Part shown: in pieces, positions 1 to 7,372 of the stretch | Layout of the letters: every line of letters starts with the position of its first letter | How positions within the stretch are numbered: the first letter of the stretch is position 1 | Position numbers and translations under genes: made by a program | Assembly (NCBI GenBank): GCA_040757355.1 | Contig: JBFLWY010000016.1 | Coordinates: forward strand, 1-60,463 | DNA length: 60,463 bases | Direction of reading: 5' to 3' | From: DTYU01 sp040757355 | Lineage (GTDB): Bacteria; Bacillota; Desulfotomaculia; Desulfotomaculales; Ammonificaceae | Notes under the pieces: generated by a model | Told to the model about the DNA's origin: nothing | The model's input: the letters and a program-made list of their open reading frames with translations, nothing else | Database searches by the model: none

Positions 1-623
1 GTTTCGATCACCAGTTGAATCTCTTCTTCGCGCCCGACGACGTTGCCGAATCTCCCCCGCCGGGCCTGACGGGTCAGGTTGCGCCCGAATTCCTCGAGTT
101 TGCCTGCTGAGCCGTCACCCGAAGACCGGGTTTGTTCCTTCGGGCGGTCATCGGCAGATTCGCCCTCAGATTCGCCTTCCTGATCTTCATCAAAAAGGAT
201 CCCGAAAAGCGCATCAAAACGCCGCCCAATTTCCTCCGGCGTCAACGAAGGCTCTTCCCCGATAACCTCGTATCCGGCGCTCTCGAGGATGGCGATGGCT
301 AAATGCTTGACTTCAACCCGCGAATCACCTAATTTTTGCGCGATATCCCGCCCCTTATTTGTTAATTCCCTCGCCGAGAGCCGGGGACCCTCCTGTCCGT
401 GTGTTAACTCCAGCCGCAACTGCTCCTTGAGCTCGTTTACGTCAAGACCGTCCACTATTTCTTCGATCAGCGAATCGAAATAGTCAGCAAGCAATAATAA
501 CCATGATTTAGTACCAACAGGGGGATGGTTTCTAAAAATCTTATTGGCAATTCTTAGAAAGAAATGGGCGCTTAAAGTAAGCTCGGGCTGCCCGCCGCTA
601 CCGCTTAACGAATTGTTTGACAT
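1..623 (-). CDS. Clp-family AAA+ ATPase, N-terminal part (runs off the window)
   Basis: The minus strand from an ATG at 623 is open to the window edge (207 codons). Near its end it reads LEEFGRNLTRQARRGRF followed by VVGREEEIQLVIET. This is the junction of the N-terminal domain and first AAA+ module of ClpA/ClpC/ClpB ATPases, just ahead of the Walker A motif outside the window. The first ~110 residues contain a helical, Clp-N-like stretch (LSARELTNKGRDIAQKLG, then VKHLAIAILES). An acidic linker rich in E, G, S and D follows at about residues 145-170. The family unfolds proteins or dismantles complexes using ATP. The N-terminal domain is not a close match to ordinary ClpC, so a specialised partner is likely (inference). 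A G-rich ribosome site lies just upstream. A link to the neighbouring type VII locus is possible but not shown. Confidence 0.85.
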   Translation of the reverse strand, partial: MSNNSLSGSGGQPELTLSAHFFLRIANKIFRNHPPVGTKSWLLLLADYFDSLIEEIVDGLDVNELKEQLRLELTHGQEGPRLSARELTNKGRDIAQKLGDSRVEVKHLAIAILESAGYEVIGEEPSLTPEEIGRRFDALFGILFDEDQEGESEGESADDRPKEQTRSSGDGSAGKLEEFGRNLTRQARRGRFGNVVGREEEIQLVIE

Positions 624-1062
624 TTTTCGGCCCCCGTCTGGTTCTTGGGGAAAGTTTCGCCTGACTTTCACCTATGTTTCGCTCTTTGGTGCAAATTTCC
701 TGCAGAAAATCGGAAGGGGAAGCCGAGAAATTGGGGAAGCGATATTCAGATTAAAGTCTGCAGGAGAAACGGCAGCAGCACAAGGGCTCCGAAATAACTT
801 GCCGCTTTTGCGGAATGAAATGCCGGTTTTAAGGAACAAACGTGCGGATTTGCGGTTGTAGCGGAAGGAATCGGTACGGCGGTGCCGTATTCAGTTCATT
901 GAAGAAAAATTTTGCTATTTGGCGCAGGATTCGCGGAATATGACCTGAAGCCGTCTGGTTAAGGCCGGCCGGTGAGGATTTAAAGCTTCCTCAGCAGCCT
1001 GGCTTTTGGGCAAAGATCTTTTGGGCAAAGATAAAGAGAGCCTATTTCATCGGTGATAGACC
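624..1062. other. 439-bp intergenic region between divergent genes
   Basis: I see no convincing gene here. A 105-codon plus-strand frame crosses it and the start of the Clp gene, but its composition is not protein-like. The right part carries an exact tandem repeat just before the next gene. Promoters for the divergent genes must lie here, but I could not place -35/-10 boxes with confidence. Confidence 0.6.
1003..1032. repeat. Exact 15-bp tandem duplication upstream of the first Spo0B-like gene
   Basis: The unit cttttgggcaaagat occurs twice back to back, ending 30 bp before the GTG start at 1063. It may be a regulator site or a recent slippage duplication. I saw no second copy upstream of the paralogous genes near 39.4 and 40.4 kb. 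Confidence 0.8.
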
Positions 1063-1941
1063 GTGGCCGGTTCGGATTCTCTTGTGCTGTACGCCGGTTT
1101 GTTCTTTTATCATTTCACTTTAGATCAAGTAGTCGGCTTGGCTTTGGTTCTGACCCTTAACGGGTACGACGTCAAAAAGAATTGGCGGAGGCTGCTGCTT
1201 GCCGGCGTGATTCTCGGCGCGGCCAATGTACCGATATTCGGTCTCCCTCAGGCACTGCGAACCGTTTCCTGGATGATAGTTACTTTTGCGGCGCTGAAAA
1301 CCGGTTTTGGCTTCAGCGCGAGCAGAACCTTTTTAGTTCTGTTCACGTGCCTCATAACCATGCCGGTCGTCTGGATGTCCTGCTTTATTCTTCGCTACGG
1401 CTTTAATCTTACCATTCAAGACTACTTTGCTTCCCTGCCGCTACGGCTGCTCTTTCCTTTATCCTACAACACCCTCCTCGCCATACTCGGTTTCGTCAGT
1501 TACCGCCGGCGGTGGCGGATATTCGGAGAGGCCGGGGAGGTCAAGATACCGCTTGAGGCCGCCCTTCCGCCGGCCGTTCAGGTTGTACTCTTAGGCATCA
1601 TCTTGAATGAATTCTTATTCTCCCAAACGTTCTCCCAAACGCCGTGCGGTTTTCCCCCGGGGACAACGGAGTTTGTCACGCTGTTCCTGATGAGTGTTCC
1701 GTGGTTCTTGTCCATGTTCTTTCTCTGGCGCATCCTCCAGGTCGCCGAGCAGGAAGCCGCGGTCGCCGCGCAGGAAAAACTGGCCCTTGAGCTGCGCCGG
1801 CAGACCGACACCGTCCGCGCCCAGCGCCACGACTTCGTCAACCACGTCCAGGTGATGCTCGCCCTGCTGAATGACGGCCGGAAGGAGGAACTCGCCCGCT
1901 ACGTGGCGGGGATAAAACAAGACCTTGGGGAAGACAGCTAA
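1063..1941 (+). CDS. Polytopic membrane protein with C-terminal Spo0B-type His domain, no ATPase domain
   Basis: A 292-residue protein with six or seven hydrophobic spans (about residues 8-222), a cytosolic helix rich in A, E and Q, then RAQRHDFVNHVQV. The last is the Spo0B / AgrC-CitA-type dimerisation and phosphotransfer helix, with the phospho-acceptor His expected at residue 256 in RHDF. The protein stops about 36 residues later at a natural stop codon, before any N, G1 or G2 box, so it cannot bind ATP as a normal histidine kinase does. Two paralogues (39463-40314 and 40385-41290) share the same plan and the same NGYDVK/NGYDIK loop after the first span. It may sense a signal and act as a phosphotransfer partner for a separate kinase (inference). 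GTG start behind a weak GGTGAT site. Confidence 0.85.
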   Translation: MAGSDSLVLYAGLFFYHFTLDQVVGLALVLTLNGYDVKKNWRRLLLAGVILGAANVPIFGLPQALRTVSWMIVTFAALKTGFGFSASRTFLVLFTCLITMPVVWMSCFILRYGFNLTIQDYFASLPLRLLFPLSYNTLLAILGFVSYRRRWRIFGEAGEVKIPLEAALPPAVQVVLLGIILNEFLFSQTFSQTPCGFPPGTTEFVTLFLMSVPWFLSMFFLWRILQVAEQEAAVAAQEKLALELRRQTDTVRAQRHDFVNHVQVMLALLNDGRKEELARYVAGIKQDLGEDS

Positions 1942-1946
1942 AACCC

Positions 1947-2879
1947 CTACATTACCCTTTTCCCATTTACCGTAACCCAGTAGATCTCAACTTCTTCTTC
2001 ACTGGTTATCTTCCATTTGTTCCTGCTTTTCTGGAAGCGGAGCCTCTGGATCTCTTCACCCGCGAAAGTTTCCCGACCTCTGGCGTCCCACGTTTTTTTA
2101 AATGTAGCAACCGCCGAAGATCTATTTTCAACATCTACCTTTACATCACTCACTTGAATATCGATGATGTCATACTTAGTCATCATTTCTTCTTTACTCT
2201 TAATAAGTTCGTCCTTAGTAACGTTATACTTGTTATAGTACCTATCCAGTTGGTCAGCGTAACATTCTACGTGTCCGGTAAGATCTTTTTCGCAAGCCGT
2301 TCTTACCCACTTATCTACAGCCACTTGAACCTCTCGAGTTATAAGGTCCATGTTCACCGAAAAATCAGGCTGCACAGTCTGAAACTGCCCCTCGCTATAC
2401 ACATCCACCGGCTGAGAAACGGGCTTCTCAACACTTACGATCAGTGGCAGCGACTTGCTCTTGTTGCCGCAGCGGTCATACGCCGCCACTTCAAGAGTGT
2501 GCTTCCCTTCACCTGCCTGCCACTTGTAGGTAAGGATCCCGGAACCACCGGCCGTATGAACCGGCACCCCGTCAATCAAGAGTTCAAGCATTTTGACGTA
2601 CCGATTATCTCTGGCCCTTACTTGAACAACTTCACTGACCGTATTGCTGCCGGCATCGAGCTGCAGCCTTTTATCCCACGCTGGAGAAACTATGGCCACC
2701 TTGGGGGGCTCGCGATCTAGCAAAAAGCCTTGCAGATAAGCAAAAACCGCTGCCCCTGCGCCGACAAGAATAATAATGTAGCGATTAACACTAATCTGCC
2801 GGAAGAAGGTCTCTTTTTCTAAGATTAGCATACCGGAACACGGTAGGAAAGAGTTGGTCCGTTGTCGAATATCAGGCAA
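1947..2879 (-). CDS. Membrane-anchored protein with Ig-like and NTF2-like domains
   Basis: A hydrophobic span (YIIILVGAGAAVFAYLQGF, about residues 34-52) anchors the protein. An Ig-like beta domain follows (about residues 60-150; KVAIVSPAWDKRLQL, then TLEVAAYDRCGNKS), as in bacterial surface proteins. The C-terminal ~120 residues (VDKWVRTACEKDLTGHVECYA to VEIYWV) look like a SnoaL/NTF2-fold module of the kind attached to anchored cell-envelope proteins. No catalytic role can be read. The start is uncertain: the first ~16 residues are unlike the rest, and the internal Met at residue 17 is an alternative. The gene is adjacent to the transposon. A zinc-ribbon fragment on the same strand at the transposon's other side could once have been its N-terminus (speculative). 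It converges with the preceding gene with only 5 bp between stops. Confidence 0.75.
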   Translation of the reverse strand: MPDIRQRTNSFLPCSGMLILEKETFFRQISVNRYIIILVGAGAAVFAYLQGFLLDREPPKVAIVSPAWDKRLQLDAGSNTVSEVVQVRARDNRYVKMLELLIDGVPVHTAGGSGILTYKWQAGEGKHTLEVAAYDRCGNKSKSLPLIVSVEKPVSQPVDVYSEGQFQTVQPDFSVNMDLITREVQVAVDKWVRTACEKDLTGHVECYADQLDRYYNKYNVTKDELIKSKEEMMTKYDIIDIQVSDVKVDVENRSSAVATFKKTWDARGRETFAGEEIQRLRFQKSRNKWKITSEEEVEIYWVTVNGKRVM

Positions 2880-2893
2880 CGGCTTTTTATTTG

Positions 2894-2940
2894 GTTGGCG
2901 GGATAGAAGGAGCCCGTAGGGCGACTAGAATCCCGCCAAC
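2894..2940. repeat. Inverted repeat, 11-bp perfect stem, at the left flank of the transposon
   Basis: The arms gttggcgggat (2894-2904) and atcccgccaac (2930-2940) are exact reverse complements around a 25-base loop, which itself contains gcccgtagggc. There is no T-tract, so it is not a classic terminator. It may belong to the transposon end. Confidence 0.75.
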
Positions 2941-2985
2941 TACCAAGCGTCGCAAATGGTTCCCCTTCTTTCCCTAAAAATAGGC

Positions 2986-3029
2986 TGCCTCCCGGACCTC
3001 TGAGCTACCCACTCACCGTCCGGGAGGCA
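2986..3029. repeat. Inverted repeat, 12-bp perfect stem, immediately before the transposon genes
   Basis: The arms tgcctcccggac (2986-2997) and gtccgggaggca (3018-3029) pair perfectly around a 20-base loop, 35 bp before the first transposon ATG. A GC-rich hairpin in the leader of a transposase operon is a known way to block translation of read-through transcripts from outside. Whether this one does so is inference. Confidence 0.8.
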
Positions 3030-3063
3030 ATCCGGTGGAGGCAAGCCCCACCGCGCAAAGCGC

Positions 3064-3732
3064 ATGATTAGCTTAACCGATATAGTTAGATTAGTCAAAC
3101 AGATTTTAGAGCAATATTTAGCGTGGATAGCTGATCCGGACCTGTCCGCATTCCGTATATGTCCCTGTGGCTGCCTTTTTCGCCACCGTCACGGTGAATA
3201 TTATCGCCACGTAGTGCTGCCTAATTGGGAGGAGAAAATTCCCATTCTGCGCCTCAAATGCCCGCAGTGCAAAAGAACCGAGGGCATTATCCCCCTCTTT
3301 TTGCGCCGCAACTCCCCTTACCCCTGGCTGTTCCAGCAAGCCGCCATTTTGGCCTATCTCACCGGACAAAAGGGTTACCGGCCTGTTGCCCAGGAAACGG
3401 GTATCGATTGGCAGCTCCTCTATCAGTGGGTCGATTACTGGGCAAAACGCTCCCAGGAGCTATACAAACTCCTGGCCCAGGATATCTTGACCTTCGCTCC
3501 GGAAGTGTGGGAAGACCCCTCGCCGTCAGAGGAAAAGCTCTTCACCGCCAAAGCCCGGGCTACAGAAAAACGCCGGGGGATGGCCTGGTTTTCACCGGTT
3601 CTCCGCCTGGGGCTAAACCTCTGGCAGGCGGTCGCCAGGCGCTTTCCCGGCTGGAGCCTGCCGGCACCGCACCATATATTGGCTTTCTTGGCAGCGTACT
3701 ACAGCCGCGCCGCTCCTGCAAATCCCACATAA
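3064..3732 (+). CDS. Transposon-encoded zinc-ribbon protein (DUF6431-like)
   Basis: 222 residues. The N-terminal ~85 residues hold two Cys pairs in ribbon spacing (CPCGC at about residue 33, CPQCK at about residue 70), followed by a helical region with a helix-turn-helix look (QETGIDWQLLYQWVDYW) suited to DNA binding. Proteins of this kind accompany DDE transposases in some Firmicutes elements, often as the first gene. The role is probably binding of transposon ends or target choice (inference). It begins with ATG 35 bp after a strong hairpin and is followed after 57 bp by the transposase. Confidence 0.7.
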   Translation: MISLTDIVRLVKQILEQYLAWIADPDLSAFRICPCGCLFRHRHGEYYRHVVLPNWEEKIPILRLKCPQCKRTEGIIPLFLRRNSPYPWLFQQAAILAYLTGQKGYRPVAQETGIDWQLLYQWVDYWAKRSQELYKLLAQDILTFAPEVWEDPSPSEEKLFTAKARATEKRRGMAWFSPVLRLGLNLWQAVARRFPGWSLPAPHHILAFLAAYYSRAAPANPT

Positions 3733-3789
3733 ACCTTGTCTTAAAATCTGCAGCCTGGTCAGGATATGATGGTCGCGGAGGTGATCGTT

Positions 3790-4818
3790 ATGTCCGAAGA
3801 CCGGCAACTCGAAAAGGCTCTTTTTCGTTACCGCGTCATCGTTCCGCTGCTCGACCCGGACCTGGAGCCGGCAGCGCGCACTGAGGTCCGCAAAGAGATC
3901 TTGAGCCGGCTGTACACCGACCCAGCGGGAAAACCCCGGCGGGTGGCGGAGCGAACCCTGCGCCAGTACCTGCAACTTTACCGGGAAGGAGGATTTGAGG
4001 CGCTAAAGCCAAAGGGGCGCAAAGACGCTGCTTCTTCACGCCGCATTCCCCGAGAGACTCTCGAAAAGGCCGTCGCGCTCAAAAAAGAGCTGCCGACCAG
4101 AAGCGTCCGCCAGATTATCGAGATCCTTGTTCTTGATCCTGAGTCCGGCGCCCGAGAAGGTCGGATTAAGCCCTCTACGCTTGCCTATCAGCTCCGACGT
4201 TTAGGGCTCACCGGCCGGCGATTGACCCAGAACACTAAATCTTTCCGGCGTTTTGAGAAAGAACTGCCCAACGACCTGTGGCAGAGTGACGTAAAACACG
4301 GTCCGTATCTGCCTGACCCTCAAAACCCGGAGAAAAAACGCCGGACCTACCTGGTGGTCTTCCTGGATGACCACAGCCGCTTGGTAACCCACGCCGAGTT
4401 CTACTTTGCGGAGAGTTTAGTGAACCTTCTCGACTGTTTCAAAAAGGCGCTTTTGAAATATGGTCTTCCAAAAAGGGTCTACTGCGACAATGGGATGATC
4501 TACGTCTCCCGCCAGTTCGAGCGCATCTGTGCCGAGCTGGGCGTAAGGCATATCTCCGCCAGCCCCTATGCACCCGAAGGGAAGGGGAAGATCGAGCGCT
4601 TTAACGAAACCCTGGAGCTGGGTTTCCTGAATGAGCTGAGATTAACACCCGTAACCACCCTTACCGAACTCAACCAGTTCTTCTGGGCTTGGCTGGAGGA
4701 GGGTTACCACCACCGGGTAAACCGGAGCACCGGCTGTACCCCCGCCGCCCGTTTCGCCAAGGGTAATGCGCTCTTGCGTTTTGCAGACCCGGAGAAGATA
4801 GCGCGCACTTTCCTTTAG
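3790..4818 (+). CDS. DDE transposase (rve integrase core), truncated by an in-frame TAG
   Basis: An N-terminal helix-turn-helix region (TLRQYLQLYREGGFEAL) precedes a second DNA-binding segment (SVRQIIEIL) and an RNase H-fold catalytic core. The core shows the DDE triad in NDLWQSDVKHG, YCDNGMIYVS and GKGKIERFNETLE. I chose ATG 3790 because GGAGG lies 7 bases ahead; an upstream ATG at 3766 has no such site. The frame stops at TAG 4816-4818, but codons immediately after continue the same protein (QQERKVDKTACFSF) for another 119 residues in frame. The stop is therefore internal to what should be one transposase of about 460 residues. The catalytic triad is upstream of the stop. Confidence 0.85.
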   Translation: MSEDRQLEKALFRYRVIVPLLDPDLEPAARTEVRKEILSRLYTDPAGKPRRVAERTLRQYLQLYREGGFEALKPKGRKDAASSRRIPRETLEKAVALKKELPTRSVRQIIEILVLDPESGAREGRIKPSTLAYQLRRLGLTGRRLTQNTKSFRRFEKELPNDLWQSDVKHGPYLPDPQNPEKKRRTYLVVFLDDHSRLVTHAEFYFAESLVNLLDCFKKALLKYGLPKRVYCDNGMIYVSRQFERICAELGVRHISASPYAPEGKGKIERFNETLELGFLNELRLTPVTTLTELNQFFWAWLEEGYHHRVNRSTGCTPAARFAKGNALLRFADPEKIARTFL

Positions 4819-5175
4819 CAGCAGGAGCGCAAGGTGGACAAGACCGCCTGTTTCTCCTTCCAGGGCAACCGCTACGAAGTGCCCCAGGAACTGGTCGGGC
4901 AAAAGGTCACCCTTCATTATGACCCCTTCGACCTCGGCCGGATTGCGATTTCCTGCCGGGGAAAGCAGTATGGTTACGCCGTCGTGCACCAGTTGGTACG
5001 GCAGGTAGACGAGTCTCTCGCTCCAGACGAAAAAGAGAAGCGGCCACCGGGGAAAACCGGCCTCAGTTACCTGCGGCTGCTGCAGGAAAAACACGAGGCC
5101 CGGATCAAGACCGCTTTGGGCCGGATCAGGTTCCAGGACATACCTTTGCCGAAGGAGGAAAAAGAGAATGTTTGA
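4819..5175 (+). pseudogene. C-terminal part of the DDE transposase (Mu-type beta-barrel), separated by the amber codon
   Basis: This stretch is in the same frame as the preceding transposase and encodes the basic beta-barrel domain typical of Mu/Tn7-type transposases (SFQGNRYEVP, VTLHYDPFDLGRIAI) plus a charged tail that probably contacts the ATPase. A GTG at 4834 could restart translation, but no good ribosome site precedes it. It overlaps the following ATPase gene by 8 bases, as expected for a coupled operon. It may be translated by read-through or re-initiation. Otherwise it is the dead half of the transposase. Confidence 0.7.
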
Positions 5176-5971
5176 AACCTTCTACGGACTTTCCGCCACG
5201 CCTTTTACCAGGGTAGTCCCGCCGGCGGATCTCTTTCGACCGGAGCAGTTTCTTGAGTGCCTGGCGCGGCTTAGTTACCTGGTGCGGACAAGAGGATTCG
5301 GGCTTTTGACCGGGGAGGTGGGCTCCGGTAAGACTACCGCGCTGCGTGCCCTCACCCACAGCCTCGATTCCTCATCCCAGCAGGTGCTCTATATCTCCCA
5401 GTCAGGTCTCACACCACGCCATTTGTACCGGGAACTCTGCCTGCAGATGGGCCTCTCCCCGCCTTATCAGGTCGCCGACTGCCGCCGCCTGCTGCAGCAC
5501 ACCTTCTTGGACGCCTACAAAAACCACGGCAGACACCCGGTAGTGATCATCGACGAGGGACACCTGCTGAGTCCGGTAATGCTGGAGGAGATTCGCTTCT
5601 TCACCAACTTTCAGATGGATGCGGTCTCACCCATGACCCTCATCCTGGCCGGCCAAACGGAACTGAAGGCGCGTCTCAAACTTCAGTCCTTTGAGGCGAT
5701 TACCCAGCGGATCACTTTACGACACCACTTGTCCGGGCTTTCGGGTCTGGAGACTAAAGGATACATCGAGCACCACCTCAAAGTGGCCGGAGCGCACCGC
5801 CCGCTGTTTTCCGATGATGCGATCCAACTCATTTACCAGTTCTCGAAAGGGATTCCGCGCAAAATCAATAACCTGTGTACAGCATGCCTTTTAGACGGCT
5901 TCCTGGAAGAGAAATCGGTTGTCGATGCTGCTACCGTGAGGAAGGCTCTGCAGGAGTTCGAAGATGATTAG
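5168..5971 (+). CDS. Transposition ATPase, ExeA/TniB-like AAA protein
   Basis: 267 residues. Begins with the ExeA-type N-terminus (FYGLSATPFTRV), then Walker A GEVGSGKTTALRAL at about residue 42 and Walker B VVIIDEGHLL near residue 124, a sensor region (LILAGQTELKARL) and a C-terminal helical lid (GIPRKINNLCTACLL). This matches the AAA ATPases that choose targets for Tn5053/IS21-like elements. The ATG overlaps the transposase end and has AAGGAGG 9 bases upstream. All motifs look intact. Confidence 0.9.
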   Translation: MFETFYGLSATPFTRVVPPADLFRPEQFLECLARLSYLVRTRGFGLLTGEVGSGKTTALRALTHSLDSSSQQVLYISQSGLTPRHLYRELCLQMGLSPPYQVADCRRLLQHTFLDAYKNHGRHPVVIIDEGHLLSPVMLEEIRFFTNFQMDAVSPMTLILAGQTELKARLKLQSFEAITQRITLRHHLSGLSGLETKGYIEHHLKVAGAHRPLFSDDAIQLIYQFSKGIPRKINNLCTACLLDGFLEEKSVVDAATVRKALQEFEDD

Positions 5972-6132
5972 CAGCTATTGTGGACGTCAGCGATATATAC
6001 TGATTCTTCGCCATGATTTCGGCGCTTACTATAAGAACCCTTTGAAGAGGATTAGTACCTGTTGCAATGGGCGGGACCCAAGGATAACCGAGGTGCCGCC
6101 CCTCTCGTCTCTTTGTCTTCACTCTAGAAAAC
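5972..6132. other. Right flank of the transposon, no gene
   Basis: 161 bp between the transposase ATPase and the minus-strand zinc-ribbon remnant. The right end of the element must lie here or slightly beyond. I saw no clear mirror of the left flank. The octamer aatgttgg occurs twice, 26 bp apart, near 6151-6185. Confidence 0.5.
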
Positions 6133-6591
6133 TCAACACGCCGGCATTATAATGTTGGAAGACAGCGGCAATTTAATGTTGGTAACGACAATAATAAAAC
6201 AAGAAACCATCAAAAAAATAATCTTAGGTTTACGGCTTTTTGAAGGAACTGCCAACGGTACGGCCCTGGCTGCCGGAACCGCTCGACGGTTTTCCTCCGA
6301 AGGCACGAGGGTAACAGTATCACCTGAGGAATTACCGAGCGCGTACCCGCAGTGGCCGCAGAAGGCTTGTCTGTCCTCCACGAGTGTATTACAACACGGG
6401 CATCTTCCCGTTACTAAAAGGGTCTCGGTCCTATCACCGGGCAAGGCCGCCCCGCAATCAGGACAGAACCGGACTCCTGAACCGTCAATCTCCTTGTTGC
6501 AGCTTGGGCAGAGAACTTTAACCTCCCCCTTGCGTTACATTTTATACCTCATGCGTTCGTGAAGCACTGTATTGCAAGAAGGACATTTCAT
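6133..6591 (-). pseudogene. Disrupted zinc-ribbon membrane-protein gene beside the transposon
   Basis: Reading leftward from ATG 6591, an 18-residue CPSCNTVL ribbon start meets an in-frame TAA at 6535-6537. The same frame then continues with a second ribbon (LCPSCNKE...FCPDCGAA), a third (CPCCNTLV...FCGHCGYA) and one hydrophobic span (KIIFLMVSCFIIVV) before stopping at 6133. A very good site AGGGGGAGG precedes the codon GTT at 6514-6516, where ATG or GTG would be expected, so the start codon appears mutated. The longest standard ORF starts only at ATG 6444. With the transposon directly downstream, the most likely reading is a gene broken by insertion and now decaying. The lost C-terminal part may be the Ig/NTF2 protein at 1947-2879 (speculative). 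Confidence 0.6.
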
Positions 6592-6685
6592 CGTTCCACA
6601 ACCCCCACCAGTAATTCTTCCGTATTCAGTATAATGTAGCAATAAATCTAAGCACCTGTAGCGATTCGGTCCACTGTGTTGCTTC

Positions 6686-7351
6686 TTAATCCGCCACTTT
6701 TGTTCCGCATTTGATGCAGAATTTTGCGCCAGGCTTAAGTGCAGCACCGCACTGCGGGCAAACATTGCCGCCACTGTCTGCCGCCTGAACCAATTCATTA
6801 CCGCACTGGCTGCAGAACTTCGACGGCGAAACCTGTCCCCCGCAACTCGCACAGACCACTTTCTGCGTTGGAGTCGTATTACCCACAAAAAGGTTCGTAA
6901 TCTTGCCGGAGCTTGTCAACAGCACGCTCGCTATTTTCCAGACCGGGAGGAGCGATAAGACGAGAAAAATCAGCGGGTAAAGCCAGGGTAATCCAAGATC
7001 ATCTAACAGGGGCGTAAGAACGACGTCAAAAACGTGATAACCGATAATAATGGCAAGCAAAATCACTGCATTAAAAACCAAGGAGGCTATTTCGGGAAAG
7101 GAAGGAACAAGCCGCGGCAAACGTAGTGCGATATTTTGCCCAAATATTAAGATTACGGCGATGGTGATAATGTAAATCACTAGAGAAGTAATATTCGCGA
7201 TAGAAAGATCATATGGCGGGCTGAATACCGTTGTTTCCATGCCCGGAAGCCTTGTCGCAACCGCATTCACAACCATTAAGATCATCAAGATGAGGGCCAG
7301 TTGGACGATACGTTTAACAACATCGGCAAACTCTTCCTTGGTACCAGGCAT
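6686..7351 (-). CDS. Membrane protein with C-terminal double zinc ribbon
   Basis: 221 residues. Four hydrophobic spans (about residues 15-35, 55-75, 85-105 and 120-145) are followed by a cytosolic tail with two treble-clef/zinc-ribbon pairs: CASCGGQ...FCSQCGNE and CPQCGAA...FCIKCGTK. ATG with GGAGG seven bases upstream. Its function is unknown. It is the third gene in a run with the TPR-vWA lipoprotein and a small membrane protein, all transcribed leftward with short gaps, so it may belong to the envelope module of the secretion locus (inference). Confidence 0.75.
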   Translation of the reverse strand: MPGTKEEFADVVKRIVQLALILMILMVVNAVATRLPGMETTVFSPPYDLSIANITSLVIYIITIAVILIFGQNIALRLPRLVPSFPEIASLVFNAVILLAIIIGYHVFDVVLTPLLDDLGLPWLYPLIFLVLSLLPVWKIASVLLTSSGKITNLFVGNTTPTQKVVCASCGGQVSPSKFCSQCGNELVQAADSGGNVCPQCGAALKPGAKFCIKCGTKVAD

Positions 7352-7372
7352 CTAATATCCTCCTCCTTTTAG

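Larger units (their letters stand above)
2890..6130 (+). mobile_element. Transposon of the DUF6431 / DDE integrase / ExeA-type ATPase kind (ends not defined)
   Basis: Three or four tightly packed plus-strand genes interrupt a minus-strand region. They encode a zinc-ribbon protein, a DDE (rve) transposase with Mu-type C-terminal part, and an AAA ATPase of the TniB/ExeA type. The gene order and the 8-bp overlap of the last two are those of Tn5053/IS21-like target-selecting transposons. I could not find convincing terminal inverted repeats or a target duplication, so the stated boundaries are approximate and bracket only the flanking hairpin and the right intergenic stretch. The transposase carries an in-frame stop and the element may be dead. 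Confidence 0.75.

Noticed and set aside
544..861. 105-codon plus-strand frame across the Clp gene start
   Set aside because: Antisense to the real Clp coding start, no domain, low-complexity end (repeated L-R-N), no good ribosome site.
2154..2720. 188-codon plus-strand frame
   Set aside because: Exact antisense shadow of the Ig/NTF2 protein gene, whose frame has clear domains.
3225..3884. 219-codon plus-strand frame overlapping the transposon genes
   Set aside because: Overlaps the zinc-ribbon and transposase genes in another frame; Arg/Pro/Gly-rich composition of a GC shadow.
4816..4818. Pyrrolysine decoding of the TAG in the transposase
   Set aside because: No pyl genes or methylamine methyltransferases in the window; simple mutation is more likely. 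Kept only as a checkable alternative.
2860..6150. Terminal inverted repeats and target duplication of the transposon
   Set aside because: tgtcgaatatc near 2863 and tgttgagttttc (reverse strand) near 6141 share only scattered bases and no matching flank duplication, so I do not claim boundaries.
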